A stretch of 64,000 nt of DNA from CAYNRA01 sp046296415 (GTDB lineage Bacteria; Bacteroidota; Bacteroidia; Cytophagales; Spirosomataceae), in assembly GCA_046296415.1 (NCBI GenBank), contig JBKBLN010000002.1, positions 248,001 through 312,000 of the forward strand, read 5' to 3'. Below are positions 52,395 to 61,124 of this stretch, in pieces. The notes beneath the pieces are model-generated. The model saw nothing but the letters and a program-made list of their open reading frames with translations. It was not told the DNA's origin and searched no databases. The translations under genes and the position numbers were made by a program. Numbering within the stretch: position 1 is the stretch's first letter; every line of letters starts with the position of its first letter.

Positions 52395-52430
52395 AAGTTC
52401 AGGTATTTTTTGATACCTGAACTTTTTTAT
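52395..52430 (+). terminator. Terminator after rpsT
   Basis: AAGTTCAGGTAT (52395-52406), 6-base loop TTTTTG, ATACCTGAACTT (52113 + 300, i.e. 52413-52424), then TTTTATTTTT. The T tract runs into the radC -7 box. Confidence 0.9.
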
Positions 52431-52435
52431 TTTTG
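52428..52435 (+). promoter_or_regulatory. -7 box of radC
   Basis: TATTTTTG, overlapping the end of the rpsT terminator T tract; 12 bp before the ATG at 52448. Confidence 0.5.
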
Positions 52436-52447
52436 TACAAAAAAGCC

Positions 52448-53143
52448 ATGTATACACAAAACACACCCCTTCACATGTGGGCGGAAGAGGACCGTCCAAG
52501 AGAAAAGTTAAAAGAGAAAGGACGACTTGCTTTAACGAATGTAGAATTACTAGCCATCCTGATTGGCAGTGGCACGCCTAAAACATCCGCCGTCTCGATT
52601 GCCCAACAAATCCTTTCTTGTGTCGGGCAAGATTTGCACCAGCTCAATAAGTTACAACTTTCCGACTTGATGAATTTTCAAGGCATTGGGGAAGCAAAAG
52701 CCATCACAATTTTGGCGGCTCTTGAACTTGGCCGAAGGCGAAAAGACGCTCCAAGCATTGAGGCCCCCAAAATTACCCATTCCAAAGATGCCTTCCAGGT
52801 AATTCAACCCCATCTAATGGATGTCAATCACGAGGAATTTTGGGTTATACTCTTAAATCGAGGCAATCGGGTAATAAAATCGGTACAAATTTCTCGAGGT
52901 GGCGTGGCCGGTACCGTGGCAGATCCGAAAATCATATTTAAAATTGCACTAGAGCACCTTGCCTCGTCGATGATCCTAATTCATAACCATCCATCCGGCA
53001 ACTTAACTCCGAGTCAAGCCGATCAACAACTAACTAACAAATTAGTAGAAGCGGGCAAATGGTTGGACCTTCCCGTTTTAGATCATCTCATTGTGCATGA
53101 TTTCCAATACTTTAGCTTTGCAGATGAAGGACAATTGAGATAA
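52448..53143 (+). CDS. radC: RadC family JAB-domain protein
   Basis: 231 residues from ATG 52448. N-terminal helix-hairpin-helix region (MWAEEDRPREKLKEKGRLAL, FQGIGEAKAITILAALELGR) and a JAB/MPN-like metalloprotease fold with LIHNHPSGNLTPSQADQQLT and the preceding Glu in HEEFWVILLNRGN. Often called a DNA repair protein; that role is unproven. A TTG at 52433 would add five residues but lies in the promoter, so the ATG is chosen. Confidence 0.93.
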   Translation: MYTQNTPLHMWAEEDRPREKLKEKGRLALTNVELLAILIGSGTPKTSAVSIAQQILSCVGQDLHQLNKLQLSDLMNFQGIGEAKAITILAALELGRRRKDAPSIEAPKITHSKDAFQVIQPHLMDVNHEEFWVILLNRGNRVIKSVQISRGGVAGTVADPKIIFKIALEHLASSMILIHNHPSGNLTPSQADQQLTNKLVEAGKWLDLPVLDHLIVHDFQYFSFADEGQLR

Positions 53144-53148
53144 AATGA

Positions 53149-53172
53149 GGAGGCGACCAACTTTTCGCCTCC
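53149..53172 (+). terminator. Weak terminator-like hairpin after radC
   Basis: GGAGGCGA (53149-53156) and TCGCCTCC (53165-53172), perfect 8-bp arms with an 8-base loop; the following T run is interrupted (CATTTCCGTTTTA). Confidence 0.5.
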
Positions 53173-53206
53173 CATTTCCGTTTTACTTACAAATGAAGCC
53201 CATGAC

Positions 53207-54316
53207 ATGACTCTACTTCGCACCTTTCTTTTTTTTCTTTTACATAGTCTCCCTTTTCCCTTTTTTGGCCAGATATTATCCGACTTAGATGCTCGGCAAG
53301 ATATTCAATATGGCATGGAGAAATTGTACAATATGGACTTTGTAAATGCAGAAGCTGCCTTTAAACGTGTTCGGGCGGCTTACCCTCAGCATCCTGTTGG
53401 TCATCTATTGCATGCTTTGCAAATTCAATGGCAAAATATGCCATTAGAGAAGAACACGAAAGCCTTAAATTCATACCTTCAAGCACTACATTCATGCAAG
53501 ATTTCGGCCCAAAAGTTATCTCATCCGGAGGAGGCAGCCTTTTTTATGATGGCATCGCATGGCTATATCGCTTTATCCTACAATTACCAAAAAGAATATG
53601 TTAAGGCCGTACAAGAAGCTAGGTTAGCCTATACTTTTTTAAAACAGGGAATGAAATTAACCCAAGTTTATCCAGACTTTTTGTTCACCTCAGGCCTCTA
53701 TAACTTTTATCGAATTCAATACCCTGAAACCCATTCTTTGGTAAAACCTGTTATGGTATTTTTTGAGGGAGGTGATAAAGAAAAGGGATTATTACAACTG
53801 GAAACAGCCACCCATAAAGCCACTTTCACCAAGGTGGAGGCTACCATGTATCTTGGTAATATCTACATAAAATACCTTAATAATCGCCCGAAGGCCCTTC
53901 AGTTCTGGGAACTACTTGGTAAAAAGTACCCCCAAAATCTTTTTTTTAAAATGAGGTATACTGAGGCACTTTTATTGAATGGAAGGTTTAGTGAAGCCGA
54001 ACCTAACATCGATATTCTTGAAACTCATTCCTCCCCTATTTTTAGATTAGCCGGCCAGACTTTTCGTGGTATTTATCATGAGTTTGGTACACGGAACAAA
54101 GGTCTAGCTGCCCAATATTACCAAAAAGCCACCCAATTATCACCTGATAGTCGCTATAACCAAGAATACCAAGCCATGGCTTACCTAGGGCTAGCTCGCT
54201 TTTTTTACCACGAAAAGGAGAACGAAAAAGCAAAAAATGCCTTAAAGAACGCGCAAACCTTGGCTGAGTATGCTTGGTTGCAGGCCGAAATCAAGGAATT
54301 AGGCAAACGCATATGA
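53207..54316 (+). CDS. Secreted TPR-like protein of unknown function
   Basis: 369 residues. Signal peptide MTLLRTFLFFLLHSLPFPFF ending GQ. The rest is helical with tetratricopeptide-like repeats: MEKLYNMDFVNAEAAFKRVR near 34, YLGNIYIKYLNNRPKALQFW near 225, GLAAQYYQKATQLSPDSRYN near 305, LARFFYHEKENEKAKNALKN near 332. Members of this kind occur in Cytophagales; no function assigned. Probably its own short transcript between radC and pyrC. Confidence 0.75.
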   Translation: MTLLRTFLFFLLHSLPFPFFGQILSDLDARQDIQYGMEKLYNMDFVNAEAAFKRVRAAYPQHPVGHLLHALQIQWQNMPLEKNTKALNSYLQALHSCKISAQKLSHPEEAAFFMMASHGYIALSYNYQKEYVKAVQEARLAYTFLKQGMKLTQVYPDFLFTSGLYNFYRIQYPETHSLVKPVMVFFEGGDKEKGLLQLETATHKATFTKVEATMYLGNIYIKYLNNRPKALQFWELLGKKYPQNLFFKMRYTEALLLNGRFSEAEPNIDILETHSSPIFRLAGQTFRGIYHEFGTRNKGLAAQYYQKATQLSPDSRYNQEYQAMAYLGLARFFYHEKENEKAKNALKNAQTLAEYAWLQAEIKELGKRI

Positions 54317-54394
54317 GTTAGAGAATTTATCTATAAAATTTTTACTTTCCTTTTTTTTCGGTCAGTTTTGTAATTCAAGATCGAAATTTACCTT

Positions 54395-55735
54395 ATGTCC
54401 ACTCTTCTCATCAAGAATGCCCAGATTGTTAACGAAGGAAAAGTTTTCGCTGGGGAAATTTTAATTCAAAACGGCCGAATCCAACAAATTGGAACTGACT
54501 TATCGAATCCCCATGCGCGGATCTTGGATGTTCAGGGAAAATATGTAATTCCAGGAGTCATTGACGACCAAGTACACTTTCGTGAACCTGGACTAACCCA
54601 CAAAGCAACCATTTATACAGAGGCAAAAGCTGCGGTAGCCGGCGGAACCACCACATTCATGGAGATGCCGAATACGGTCCCCAATGCCTTGACTCAATCG
54701 TTACTAGCCGAAAAGTACGCAATCGCTGCGCAGACCTCCCTGGCAAATTACTCTTTTTTCATGGGGGCCTCCAATGATAATTACGACGAAGCCATGAAAA
54801 CGAACTTGCGGGAAGTTTGTGGTTTGAAAATTTTCATGGGCTCTTCCACAGGAAACATGCTTGTTGATGATCAAAGCACCTTGGCCAGGCTTTTCGGGAA
54901 TTTCCCAGGTTTGATTGCCACACACTGTGAAGATGAGGCAACCGTGCGTGCTCAGGTGGCTAAATTTCAAGCAAAATATCCCAAGGAAAGTGAATTACCG
55001 GCTGATATTCATGCCCAAGTGCGAGATGTCGAAGCCTGTATTTTATCCTCACGTCGTGCCGTAGAATTAGCGACAAAATTAGGAACCCGGCTTCACGTCC
55101 TTCATATTTCTACCCAAGAGGAGCTGGCCTTGTTTCGAAATGACATCCCGCTTCGGGAAAAAAAGGTAACCGCCGAAGTCTGCATTCATCATTTATGGTT
55201 TGATGCCCAAGATTATAACCAATTAGGTAATCTAATCAAATGCAATCCCTCCATTAAACACGGACATCGTGAGGCCCTCTGGCAAGGGTTATTGGATGAC
55301 AAACTGGATATATTGGCCACAGATCATGCCCCCCACACATGGGATGAGAAGAATCAATCCTATTGGTCGGCTCCATCTGGCTTACCCCTGGTTCAACATA
55401 GCTTATTGGCATTGCTTGAAAAAGTTAAATTAGGCGTAATTTCAATCGAAAAAATGGTGGAAAAAGCAGCCCATGCACCTGCAATTTGCTTTGAAATCGA
55501 GGAGAGAGGCTTTATCCGAGAAGGGTACTGGGCCGATTTGGTTGTCGTGGATTTAGAAGGCACTACCACCGTAACCAAAGAAAATATTTTGGCAAAATGC
55601 GGCTGGTCACCTTTCGAAGGCCATACCTTCCCTGCTCAAATTGACACAACCATCGTCTCTGGGCATGTTGTTTACCACCAAGGTACGTTTGATGAATCGG
55701 TCAAAGGACAACGTATATTTTTTGAACGAAATTAA
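54395..55735 (+). CDS. pyrC: Dihydroorotase (Bacteroidota type)
   Basis: 446 residues of the amidohydrolase superfamily; closes carbamoyl-aspartate to dihydroorotate in pyrimidine synthesis. The first metal motif reads DDQVHFREPG: Gln59 replaces the first of the two His of the usual HxH, while His61 is kept. Other ligands are visible: the Lys of GLKIFMGSS, His in ATHCEDE, His in LHVLHIS and Asp in ATDHAPHTW. This Gln variant is, from memory, common in Bacteroidota dihydroorotases. Near -7 box CAGTTTTG at 54363-54370. corA follows after 21 nt. Confidence 0.88.
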   Translation: MSTLLIKNAQIVNEGKVFAGEILIQNGRIQQIGTDLSNPHARILDVQGKYVIPGVIDDQVHFREPGLTHKATIYTEAKAAVAGGTTTFMEMPNTVPNALTQSLLAEKYAIAAQTSLANYSFFMGASNDNYDEAMKTNLREVCGLKIFMGSSTGNMLVDDQSTLARLFGNFPGLIATHCEDEATVRAQVAKFQAKYPKESELPADIHAQVRDVEACILSSRRAVELATKLGTRLHVLHISTQEELALFRNDIPLREKKVTAEVCIHHLWFDAQDYNQLGNLIKCNPSIKHGHREALWQGLLDDKLDILATDHAPHTWDEKNQSYWSAPSGLPLVQHSLLALLEKVKLGVISIEKMVEKAAHAPAICFEIEERGFIREGYWADLVVVDLEGTTTVTKENILAKCGWSPFEGHTFPAQIDTTIVSGHVVYHQGTFDESVKGQRIFFERN

Positions 55736-55756
55736 CAACCAAAAGGAATCCGTGAC

Positions 55757-56632
55757 ATGGTAAAACGACATGTGTTTCCCACCTTCGAATGGATTGACTT
55801 TACCAATTCTTATTTGGAGGAAATTGAAAAGGAGGTCTCTCCCATCGGACTTGAAGCTACTTGGATCGAGGATAGTTTGGAACGAGGACATCTTCCCAAA
55901 TTCGAGCAAAGGGAAAACATGGTATTTTTTATCTTACGTGCCCATGCCAAAGATACCACGGATAGAGAAAGCACAGTAGAGGGTATTTCCAATAAATTAG
56001 CTATTTTTTTATTGGAAAATACCCTCATCACCATCCATCGAGAGCCTTTCCCATTCTTCCCAAACCATCTCCCACCCATGGAAAGTGCGGAGGAATGGAT
56101 GATCTCCCTAATGAATCTATTGATTCTGACGTATGATGAACCCATTGACAATCAAATTGACCAGTTAGATCAGTTAGAGAAGCAGATTTTTTTCAAAAAA
56201 TCAGAGAGCATTCCAGTGGAGGCCTTGTATTTACAAAAGAACAAAGCCCGTATTTCGAAAAGAATCCTCCTGTTCATGCAGCACGTTTTACATCAATGGG
56301 AACCTTCGCCCACATTACGACCTAAATACCAAGATATCAAGGATTCCATCGTAGATCATTTACTCCATTATGATGAAATCATGGATTCTTCCAATGCACT
56401 AGTTCAAACAGCGCTCTCGCTTTCAAGTCAAAAAAGCAATGAAGTCATGAAATTACTAACCGTTATTTCGGTGTTCTTTTTGCCTTTGACTTTCTTGGTT
56501 GGCGTGTATGGAATGAACTTCGACTACATGCCTGAACTGCATTTACGTTATGGTTATCCCTTGACCTGGGGTGTTATGTTGATTTCCTGCTTGCTAATTT
56601 ACCTGTGGTTTAAACGTAAGAAAATCATTTAA
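55757..56632 (+). CDS. corA: CorA-like magnesium/divalent cation transporter
   Basis: 291 residues. A cytoplasmic alpha/beta domain (about 1-130) and a long helical stalk lead to two C-terminal membrane helices (about 233-252, VISVFFLPLTFLVGVYGM, and 265-287). The GMN ion-selectivity motif is intact in VYGMNFDYMPEL. Ends with basic residues WFKRKKII. Co-directional and close to pyrC. Confidence 0.92.
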   Translation: MVKRHVFPTFEWIDFTNSYLEEIEKEVSPIGLEATWIEDSLERGHLPKFEQRENMVFFILRAHAKDTTDRESTVEGISNKLAIFLLENTLITIHREPFPFFPNHLPPMESAEEWMISLMNLLILTYDEPIDNQIDQLDQLEKQIFFKKSESIPVEALYLQKNKARISKRILLFMQHVLHQWEPSPTLRPKYQDIKDSIVDHLLHYDEIMDSSNALVQTALSLSSQKSNEVMKLLTVISVFFLPLTFLVGVYGMNFDYMPELHLRYGYPLTWGVMLISCLLIYLWFKRKKII

Positions 56633-56696
56633 GAGCCTAAACAAACGAATTTCCAACTTGCATTGTTTCTAAAGGCAAAACACATTTTTTCCTTAC

Positions 56697-57275
56697 ATGA
56701 ATTTGATAAACTACCCCCTCATTTGGCAAAATGCGGTGGAATTGCCAGACTATTGGCGCAACTTTGAAACGGAATTATCGACTAGCCAAAAACAAGGTCC
56801 ACATGCGGCCTATCTTCCAATAAACTGGCAAAGGGTTCAACGAATAAACAAGCAACTTCAATTACATCAGGATTGGGCGGAATGGATTTCCACGTTAAAG
56901 AGTCAGATCAATTGGCTGATTATTTCAGAACATTGGTGTGGTGATGCAGCTCAAATTCTTCCCGTGGTAGAGAAAATGGCCCAACAAAGTGAAGGAAAAG
57001 TCAACATAAAAGTGATTTACCGAGATCAGAATCTGGAGGTAATGGACCGACACCTCACCCAGGGGAGTCGATCCATTCCCAAAATAATTGGCTTGGACTC
57101 CAACTTTCATCTACTCGGCGATTGGGGCCCTCGGCCGAAGGAAGCGCAGGCTTTACGCGCCCAATTTCCTACCAGTTCTAAAGAATATGCCGATGCCCTG
57201 CACCTTTGGTATGGCCGAAATAAACAAGTGGCCATACAAAAGGAGGTATTGGATTGGATCAAATCCATTATTTAA
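56697..57275 (+). CDS. Thioredoxin-fold protein with CxxD-type site
   Basis: 192 residues. The thioredoxin-like core is about 65-165: WLIISEHWCGDAAQILPVVE places a lone Cys81 where CxxC would be, with Gly82-Asp83-Ala84 instead of a second Cys. The cis-Pro region is GSRSIPKIIGLD. With a single cysteine it is more likely a mono-thiol or non-redox binding protein. No signal peptide. The gene overlaps the stop of the hydroxylase gene on the other strand by four bases. Confidence 0.75.
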   Translation: MNLINYPLIWQNAVELPDYWRNFETELSTSQKQGPHAAYLPINWQRVQRINKQLQLHQDWAEWISTLKSQINWLIISEHWCGDAAQILPVVEKMAQQSEGKVNIKVIYRDQNLEVMDRHLTQGSRSIPKIIGLDSNFHLLGDWGPRPKEAQALRAQFPTSSKEYADALHLWYGRNKQVAIQKEVLDWIKSII

Positions 57276-58105
57276 ATTCCGGGGGTGGTGGGTGGTCGAT
57301 ATCCTTCAAATGGAATGCGGATCAAGGCATTTAGTTGATCATTTTCTTTCGGATCCATGTGCGTATCGACACCGTAAACGATCTGATGGGGAGGTAGTGT
57401 TTTGAACGTGCCGAACATACGATCCCAAATCGAGAAAATATTGCCGTAATTTGAGTCCGTATAAGGCAACTGATAATGATGATGGATTTTGTGCATGTTG
57501 GGTGAAACGATCAACCAACTGATGGCTTGGTCTATTTTTTCCGGTAGTCGAATATTAGCATGATTGAATTGCGATAGAACGACTGACAGCGACTGATACA
57601 AAAAAACAATCCACATCGGTGCGCCAATACAGGCCACTCCAAGCAAAGTAAAGAAGAAACGAAAGACTGATTCACCGGGATGATGACGGTTGGCCGACGT
57701 TGTATCTACATGTGTATCTGTATGATGAATCAGATGAAACTTCCACATCCAACGAACCCGGTGCTCTGCCCAATGAACGGCATAGGCTCCAATCAAATCC
57801 AGACCGAGGACTCCAATAAGTGCTGTCCACAACAAGGACATTTCAGGCAACCATGCCAGCAATCCAAAACCTTGACGTTGCGTCCAATCGGAAGTTTCAA
57901 CCAGCAAAAAAGCCAATACGAAGTTGATTAGGATTGTGGTAAATGTGAAAAAAAAGTTAATTCCGGCATGTCTCCATTTTTTATATTGAAACAAAGCCAA
58001 AGGGATTACGCCCTCTAGTAACCAGAAAAGAGTGATTCCACCCACTAGAATCAAACTTCGATGCAAAGAAGGAATGGTTGAAAAGTAATTGACAAGAGAC
58101 TCCAT
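57272..58105 (-). CDS. Sterol desaturase / fatty acid hydroxylase family protein
   Basis: 277 residues, four or so membrane helices and the di-iron histidine boxes HWAEHRVRWMWKFHLIHH, then NRHHPGESVFRF, and NMHKIHHHYQLPYTDSNYGN. A membrane-bound oxygen-dependent hydroxylase or desaturase; in Bacteroidota candidates include lipid hydroxylation, but the substrate is unknown. A -7 box TATTTTTG (58133-58140, minus) with TTG 19 bp upstream lies before it. Confidence 0.88.
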   Translation of the reverse strand: MESLVNYFSTIPSLHRSLILVGGITLFWLLEGVIPLALFQYKKWRHAGINFFFTFTTILINFVLAFLLVETSDWTQRQGFGLLAWLPEMSLLWTALIGVLGLDLIGAYAVHWAEHRVRWMWKFHLIHHTDTHVDTTSANRHHPGESVFRFFFTLLGVACIGAPMWIVFLYQSLSVVLSQFNHANIRLPEKIDQAISWLIVSPNMHKIHHHYQLPYTDSNYGNIFSIWDRMFGTFKTLPPHQIVYGVDTHMDPKENDQLNALIRIPFEGYRPPTTPGI

Positions 58106-58132
58106 TTATTTGAAAGATTCAAGTTTATCTTT

Positions 58133-58162
58133 CAAAAATACCATGAAAATGGAGGTTGTCAA
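58133..58162 (-). promoter_or_regulatory. Promoter of the hydroxylase gene
   Basis: Minus strand: TTG at 58162-58160, 19 bp, then TATTTTTG at 58140-58133; the ATG is 27 bp downstream at 58105. Confidence 0.6.
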
Positions 58163-58179
58163 TACTTTTCAATCAAAAC

Positions 58180-59310
58180 TTACAATCGTTGCATGAGTTG
58201 AGGCAAAATTGCTCGTTTCCAGTCGGCAAAATCACCTGCCAAAATATGGTTTCGAGCCTCCCCTACCAACCAAAGATAGAAGGCAAGGTTATGAATAGAG
58301 GCGATCTGAGCTCCCAATAATTCTTGACATTTGATAAGGTGTTTGAGGTAGGCTTTTGTATAAAACTGACTGATCTCATTGGTCAGACCAGGATCAATGG
58401 GTGAAAAATCATCCTCCCATTTTTTATTGCGAATATTGATAATACCTTGGGTGGTAAACAGCATGCCATTTCGGGCATTTCTGGTTGGCATAACGCAATC
58501 GAACATATCGATACCTAAGGCAATACCCTCTAGAATATTCTCTGGGGTCCCTACTCCCATCAAATACCGGGGTTTATCGTGGGGTAGAATGGCATTCACA
58601 ACTTCAATCATACGGTACATGTCATCGGCCGGTTCCCCGACGGATAGGCCACCGATGGCATTACCCACTTGATTTTGCTCCGCGATAAACTCGGCGGATT
58701 GACGTCTCAAATCACTGTAAATACTACCTTGAACGATGGGAAATAGCGATTGGGAATACCCATATTTGGGTTCGGTCTCTTCCATTCGACGGATACAACG
58801 TTTCAACCATCGATGGGTCAGGTGCATGGACTTTTCTGCGTATCCATGGTCACAGGGATAAGGCGGACATTCATCGAATGCCATGACAATATCGGCGCCA
58901 ATGGTGCGCTGGATGTCCATGACATACTCTGGCGTAAACAAATGGCGCGACCCATCAATATGGGATTGGAATTGAACACCCTCCTCAGTAATTTTCCTAA
59001 TTTCTTTCAAAGAGAACACCTGATACCCTCCAGAATCTGTTAAAATAGGTTTATTCCAACCGTTGAACGCGTGTAATCCTCCCGCTTTTTGTAGAACATC
59101 TAAACCAGGACGAAGGTAGAGATGGTAGGTATTCCCTAATATAATTTGTGCTTGGATATCCTGATGAAGTTCCCGTGTATGCACCCCCTTTACAGTACCA
59201 GCTGTACCTACTGGCATAAAAATGGGGGTTAAAATATCTCCATGATCTGTGGTCAAACGACCGGCCCGCGCAGACGAACCGGGATCTTTAGCTTGTAATT
59301 CATATTTCAT
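58180..59310 (-). CDS. tgt: tRNA-guanine transglycosylase (Tgt)
   Basis: 376 residues. Swaps guanine 34 for a queuosine precursor in tRNAs with GUN anticodons. General acid Asp in LTDSGGYQVFSLKEI near 90, nucleophile Asp in GIDMFDCVMPTRNARNG near 264, and C-terminal zinc site residues in CQELLGAQIASIHNL. The ATG start agrees with the family. A perfect -7 box is only four bases upstream, so the mRNA is probably leaderless. Divergent from the keto-disaccharide hydrolase gene. Confidence 0.96.
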   Translation of the reverse strand: MKYELQAKDPGSSARAGRLTTDHGDILTPIFMPVGTAGTVKGVHTRELHQDIQAQIILGNTYHLYLRPGLDVLQKAGGLHAFNGWNKPILTDSGGYQVFSLKEIRKITEEGVQFQSHIDGSRHLFTPEYVMDIQRTIGADIVMAFDECPPYPCDHGYAEKSMHLTHRWLKRCIRRMEETEPKYGYSQSLFPIVQGSIYSDLRRQSAEFIAEQNQVGNAIGGLSVGEPADDMYRMIEVVNAILPHDKPRYLMGVGTPENILEGIALGIDMFDCVMPTRNARNGMLFTTQGIINIRNKKWEDDFSPIDPGLTNEISQFYTKAYLKHLIKCQELLGAQIASIHNLAFYLWLVGEARNHILAGDFADWKRAILPQLMQRL

Positions 59311-59314
59311 GTCG

Positions 59315-59322
59315 CAAAATTA
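59315..59322 (-). promoter_or_regulatory. -7 box of tgt (leaderless arrangement)
   Basis: TAATTTTG on the minus strand, followed by CGAC and the ATG at 59310. The spacing (4 nt) is the same as in front of bfn. Confidence 0.6.
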
Positions 59323-59365
59323 GCTATTTTTTTGACCGTCGACTTCGATATTTACAGAGACTTTG

Positions 59366-59373
59366 TATTTTTG
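59366..59373 (+). promoter_or_regulatory. -7 box of the keto-disaccharide hydrolase gene
   Basis: TATTTTTG, a perfect match, 36 bp before the ATG at 59410. It lies inside the longer open frame that starts at 59332, supporting the later start. Confidence 0.55.
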
Positions 59374-59409
59374 GTTTTTACATTATTCAATTCCTTTCCT
59401 TATTCAATC

Positions 59410-60207
59410 ATGCAGATGAACCGTTTGAAATTCGCCTCGACAATTATTTTGATCGCAGGTATGTCGGCTGCCTCCTTCGCCCAAGGAAAATATCCCAACA
59501 CCCCTCCGGAGGTTTCACCCATGCCGATGAAACCCGAAATGACCGAGATTTGGGAACCCCAAGTTCGAGTTGTAACACCAGGAGCTAAATTGGGAGATGC
59601 ACCATCCGATGCAATCATTTTATTCAATGGCAAAGATTTAACCCAATGGGTAAGTAAAAAAGATCCTACTAAACCAGCCCCGTGGAAAATTGTAGACAGC
59701 GACCACATGGAAGTTGTTCCAGGCTCTGGTGACATCCAAACCAAAATGAAGTTTGGTGACTGCCAACTTCATATCGAATTCTCGGCCCCGGATGTGGTAG
59801 AATCGCAAGGACAAGGACGTGGAAACAGCGGTGTTTTTCTTCAAAATCGATATGAATTACAGGTTCTAGATTCTTATAACAACCGAACCTACAGCAATGG
59901 TCAGGCAGGAAGTATTTATAAAGATGTTCCTCCGTTGGTCAATGCGATGCGCGGACCCTTGGAGTGGAATGCATATGACATCATTTATACTGCACCTCGC
60001 TTCAAACCCGACGGACGTTTGGATTCTCCTGCTCGAATTACGGTCCTTCACAATGGCGTTGTGATTCAAAACAATACTACCATTGCAGGTCTGACTTTGT
60101 ATATTGGTCTTCATACGTATCCTGAAGCACACGGAGAAGATGTCATCTCTCTTCAAGATCATGGAAACAAAACACAATTCCGCAACATTTGGATTCGGAG
60201 ATTGTAA
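59410..60207 (+). CDS. 3-keto-disaccharide hydrolase (DUF1080) family protein
   Basis: 265 residues from ATG 59410 with a signal peptide (KFASTIILIAGMSAASFAQG). The DUF1080 concanavalin-like domain: LFNGKDLTQWVSKKDPTKPA, FGDCQLHIEFSAP, GNSGVFLQNRYELQVLDSYN, LYIGLHTYPEAHG and FRNIWIRRL at the end. Members hydrolyse 3-keto sugars or act on related glycans in the periplasm. Its transcript ends in the hairpin just before prmC. Confidence 0.87.
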   Translation: MQMNRLKFASTIILIAGMSAASFAQGKYPNTPPEVSPMPMKPEMTEIWEPQVRVVTPGAKLGDAPSDAIILFNGKDLTQWVSKKDPTKPAPWKIVDSDHMEVVPGSGDIQTKMKFGDCQLHIEFSAPDVVESQGQGRGNSGVFLQNRYELQVLDSYNNRTYSNGQAGSIYKDVPPLVNAMRGPLEWNAYDIIYTAPRFKPDGRLDSPARITVLHNGVVIQNNTTIAGLTLYIGLHTYPEAHGEDVISLQDHGNKTQFRNIWIRRL

Positions 60208-60219
60208 GATTAACCTTAT

Positions 60220-60249
60220 CCCCGTCTCTTCCAGACGGGGCTTTTTTTT
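60220..60249 (+). terminator. Terminator directly in front of prmC
   Basis: CCCCGTCT (60220-60227), 5-base loop, AGACGGGG (60233-60240), then C and eight T. The last T is followed immediately by the prmC ATG at 60250. Confidence 0.9.
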
Positions 60250-61074
60250 ATGACAACAGCACAAAAAGTATATCAACAACTTCTGTTGGAATTAACAGAA
60301 TCGGACGAAGAAGAAAAAAAAGCCATAGCTAAATTTCTATTAGCGGAAAAGTATGGAATCAGTTCCGTGGATATACTACTTGATCAACCGATTTCTCCCA
60401 TTTCAATAAAAGAGGACGTTGGACGTCTCAATGCAGGTGAACCCATTCAATACGTTGTCGGGCAGGTCGTCTTTGCCAACCATCTGTTCTATTGCGGGCC
60501 GGGTGCCCTTATTCCCAGACCTGAGACGGAGGAGCTTGTGTATGAAGTTCAAAAAAGAGGTCCCTTTACTTCCATCTTGGATATTGGAACTGGTACAGGA
60601 TGTATAGCCCACAGCTTGGCACTAGCCTATCCCCAGTCACGGGTGGAGGCATGGGATGTTTCGGAAGAAGCAATCCAGTGGGCCGAAAAAAATAAGAACC
60701 GGCTGAATACTCGGGTTCACATTCGCCAAGTGGATGTGCTGATTGCCCCAAGTGAGGAGACTGAATCTTGGGATTTGATCGTAAGCAATCCACCCTATGT
60801 TTTACCGTCGGAGAAAAAAATGATGCATTCTAGGGTGTATGATTATGAACCAACACAAGCTCTTTTCGTACCCGAGACGAACCCCTTACTTTTCTACGAA
60901 ATCATCACCCAGAAAGCGTCGGTCACATTGAAAGAAAATGGGTTATTGGCCTTTGAGATCAACCAAGGGTATGGGAAAGAAGTTGTATCCTTGCTTGAAA
61001 AATTTTCATTTCGGCAAATTGAACTTTTGAAAGATATACCGGGAAGAGACCGAATGGTTTTTGGAAGGCGTTAG
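60250..61074 (+). CDS. prmC: Peptide chain release factor N5-glutamine methyltransferase PrmC
   Basis: 274 residues. Methylates the GGQ glutamine of release factors RF1/RF2. N-terminal helical domain (1-80), then the SAM-binding fold with LDIGTGTGCIAHSLALAYP near 117 and the catalytic NPPYV in IVSNPPYVLPSEKK near 180. The ATG is set by the family N terminus; it leaves no Shine-Dalgarno space because the terminator U tract touches it. A weak -7-like AACATTTG lies at 60184-60191 within the upstream gene. Confidence 0.93.
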   Translation: MTTAQKVYQQLLLELTESDEEEKKAIAKFLLAEKYGISSVDILLDQPISPISIKEDVGRLNAGEPIQYVVGQVVFANHLFYCGPGALIPRPETEELVYEVQKRGPFTSILDIGTGTGCIAHSLALAYPQSRVEAWDVSEEAIQWAEKNKNRLNTRVHIRQVDVLIAPSEETESWDLIVSNPPYVLPSEKKMMHSRVYDYEPTQALFVPETNPLLFYEIITQKASVTLKENGLLAFEINQGYGKEVVSLLEKFSFRQIELLKDIPGRDRMVFGRR

Positions 61075-61124
61075 GGGAATGGAGAATTATTTGGTAAATT
61101 CACCCGTTCAGAAGACAAAAATAC

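Noticed and set aside
57272..57275. Four-base tail-to-tail overlap of the thioredoxin-like and hydroxylase genes as a special signal
   Set aside because: Short convergent overlaps are common in compact genomes; the one at 18790-18801 is similar.
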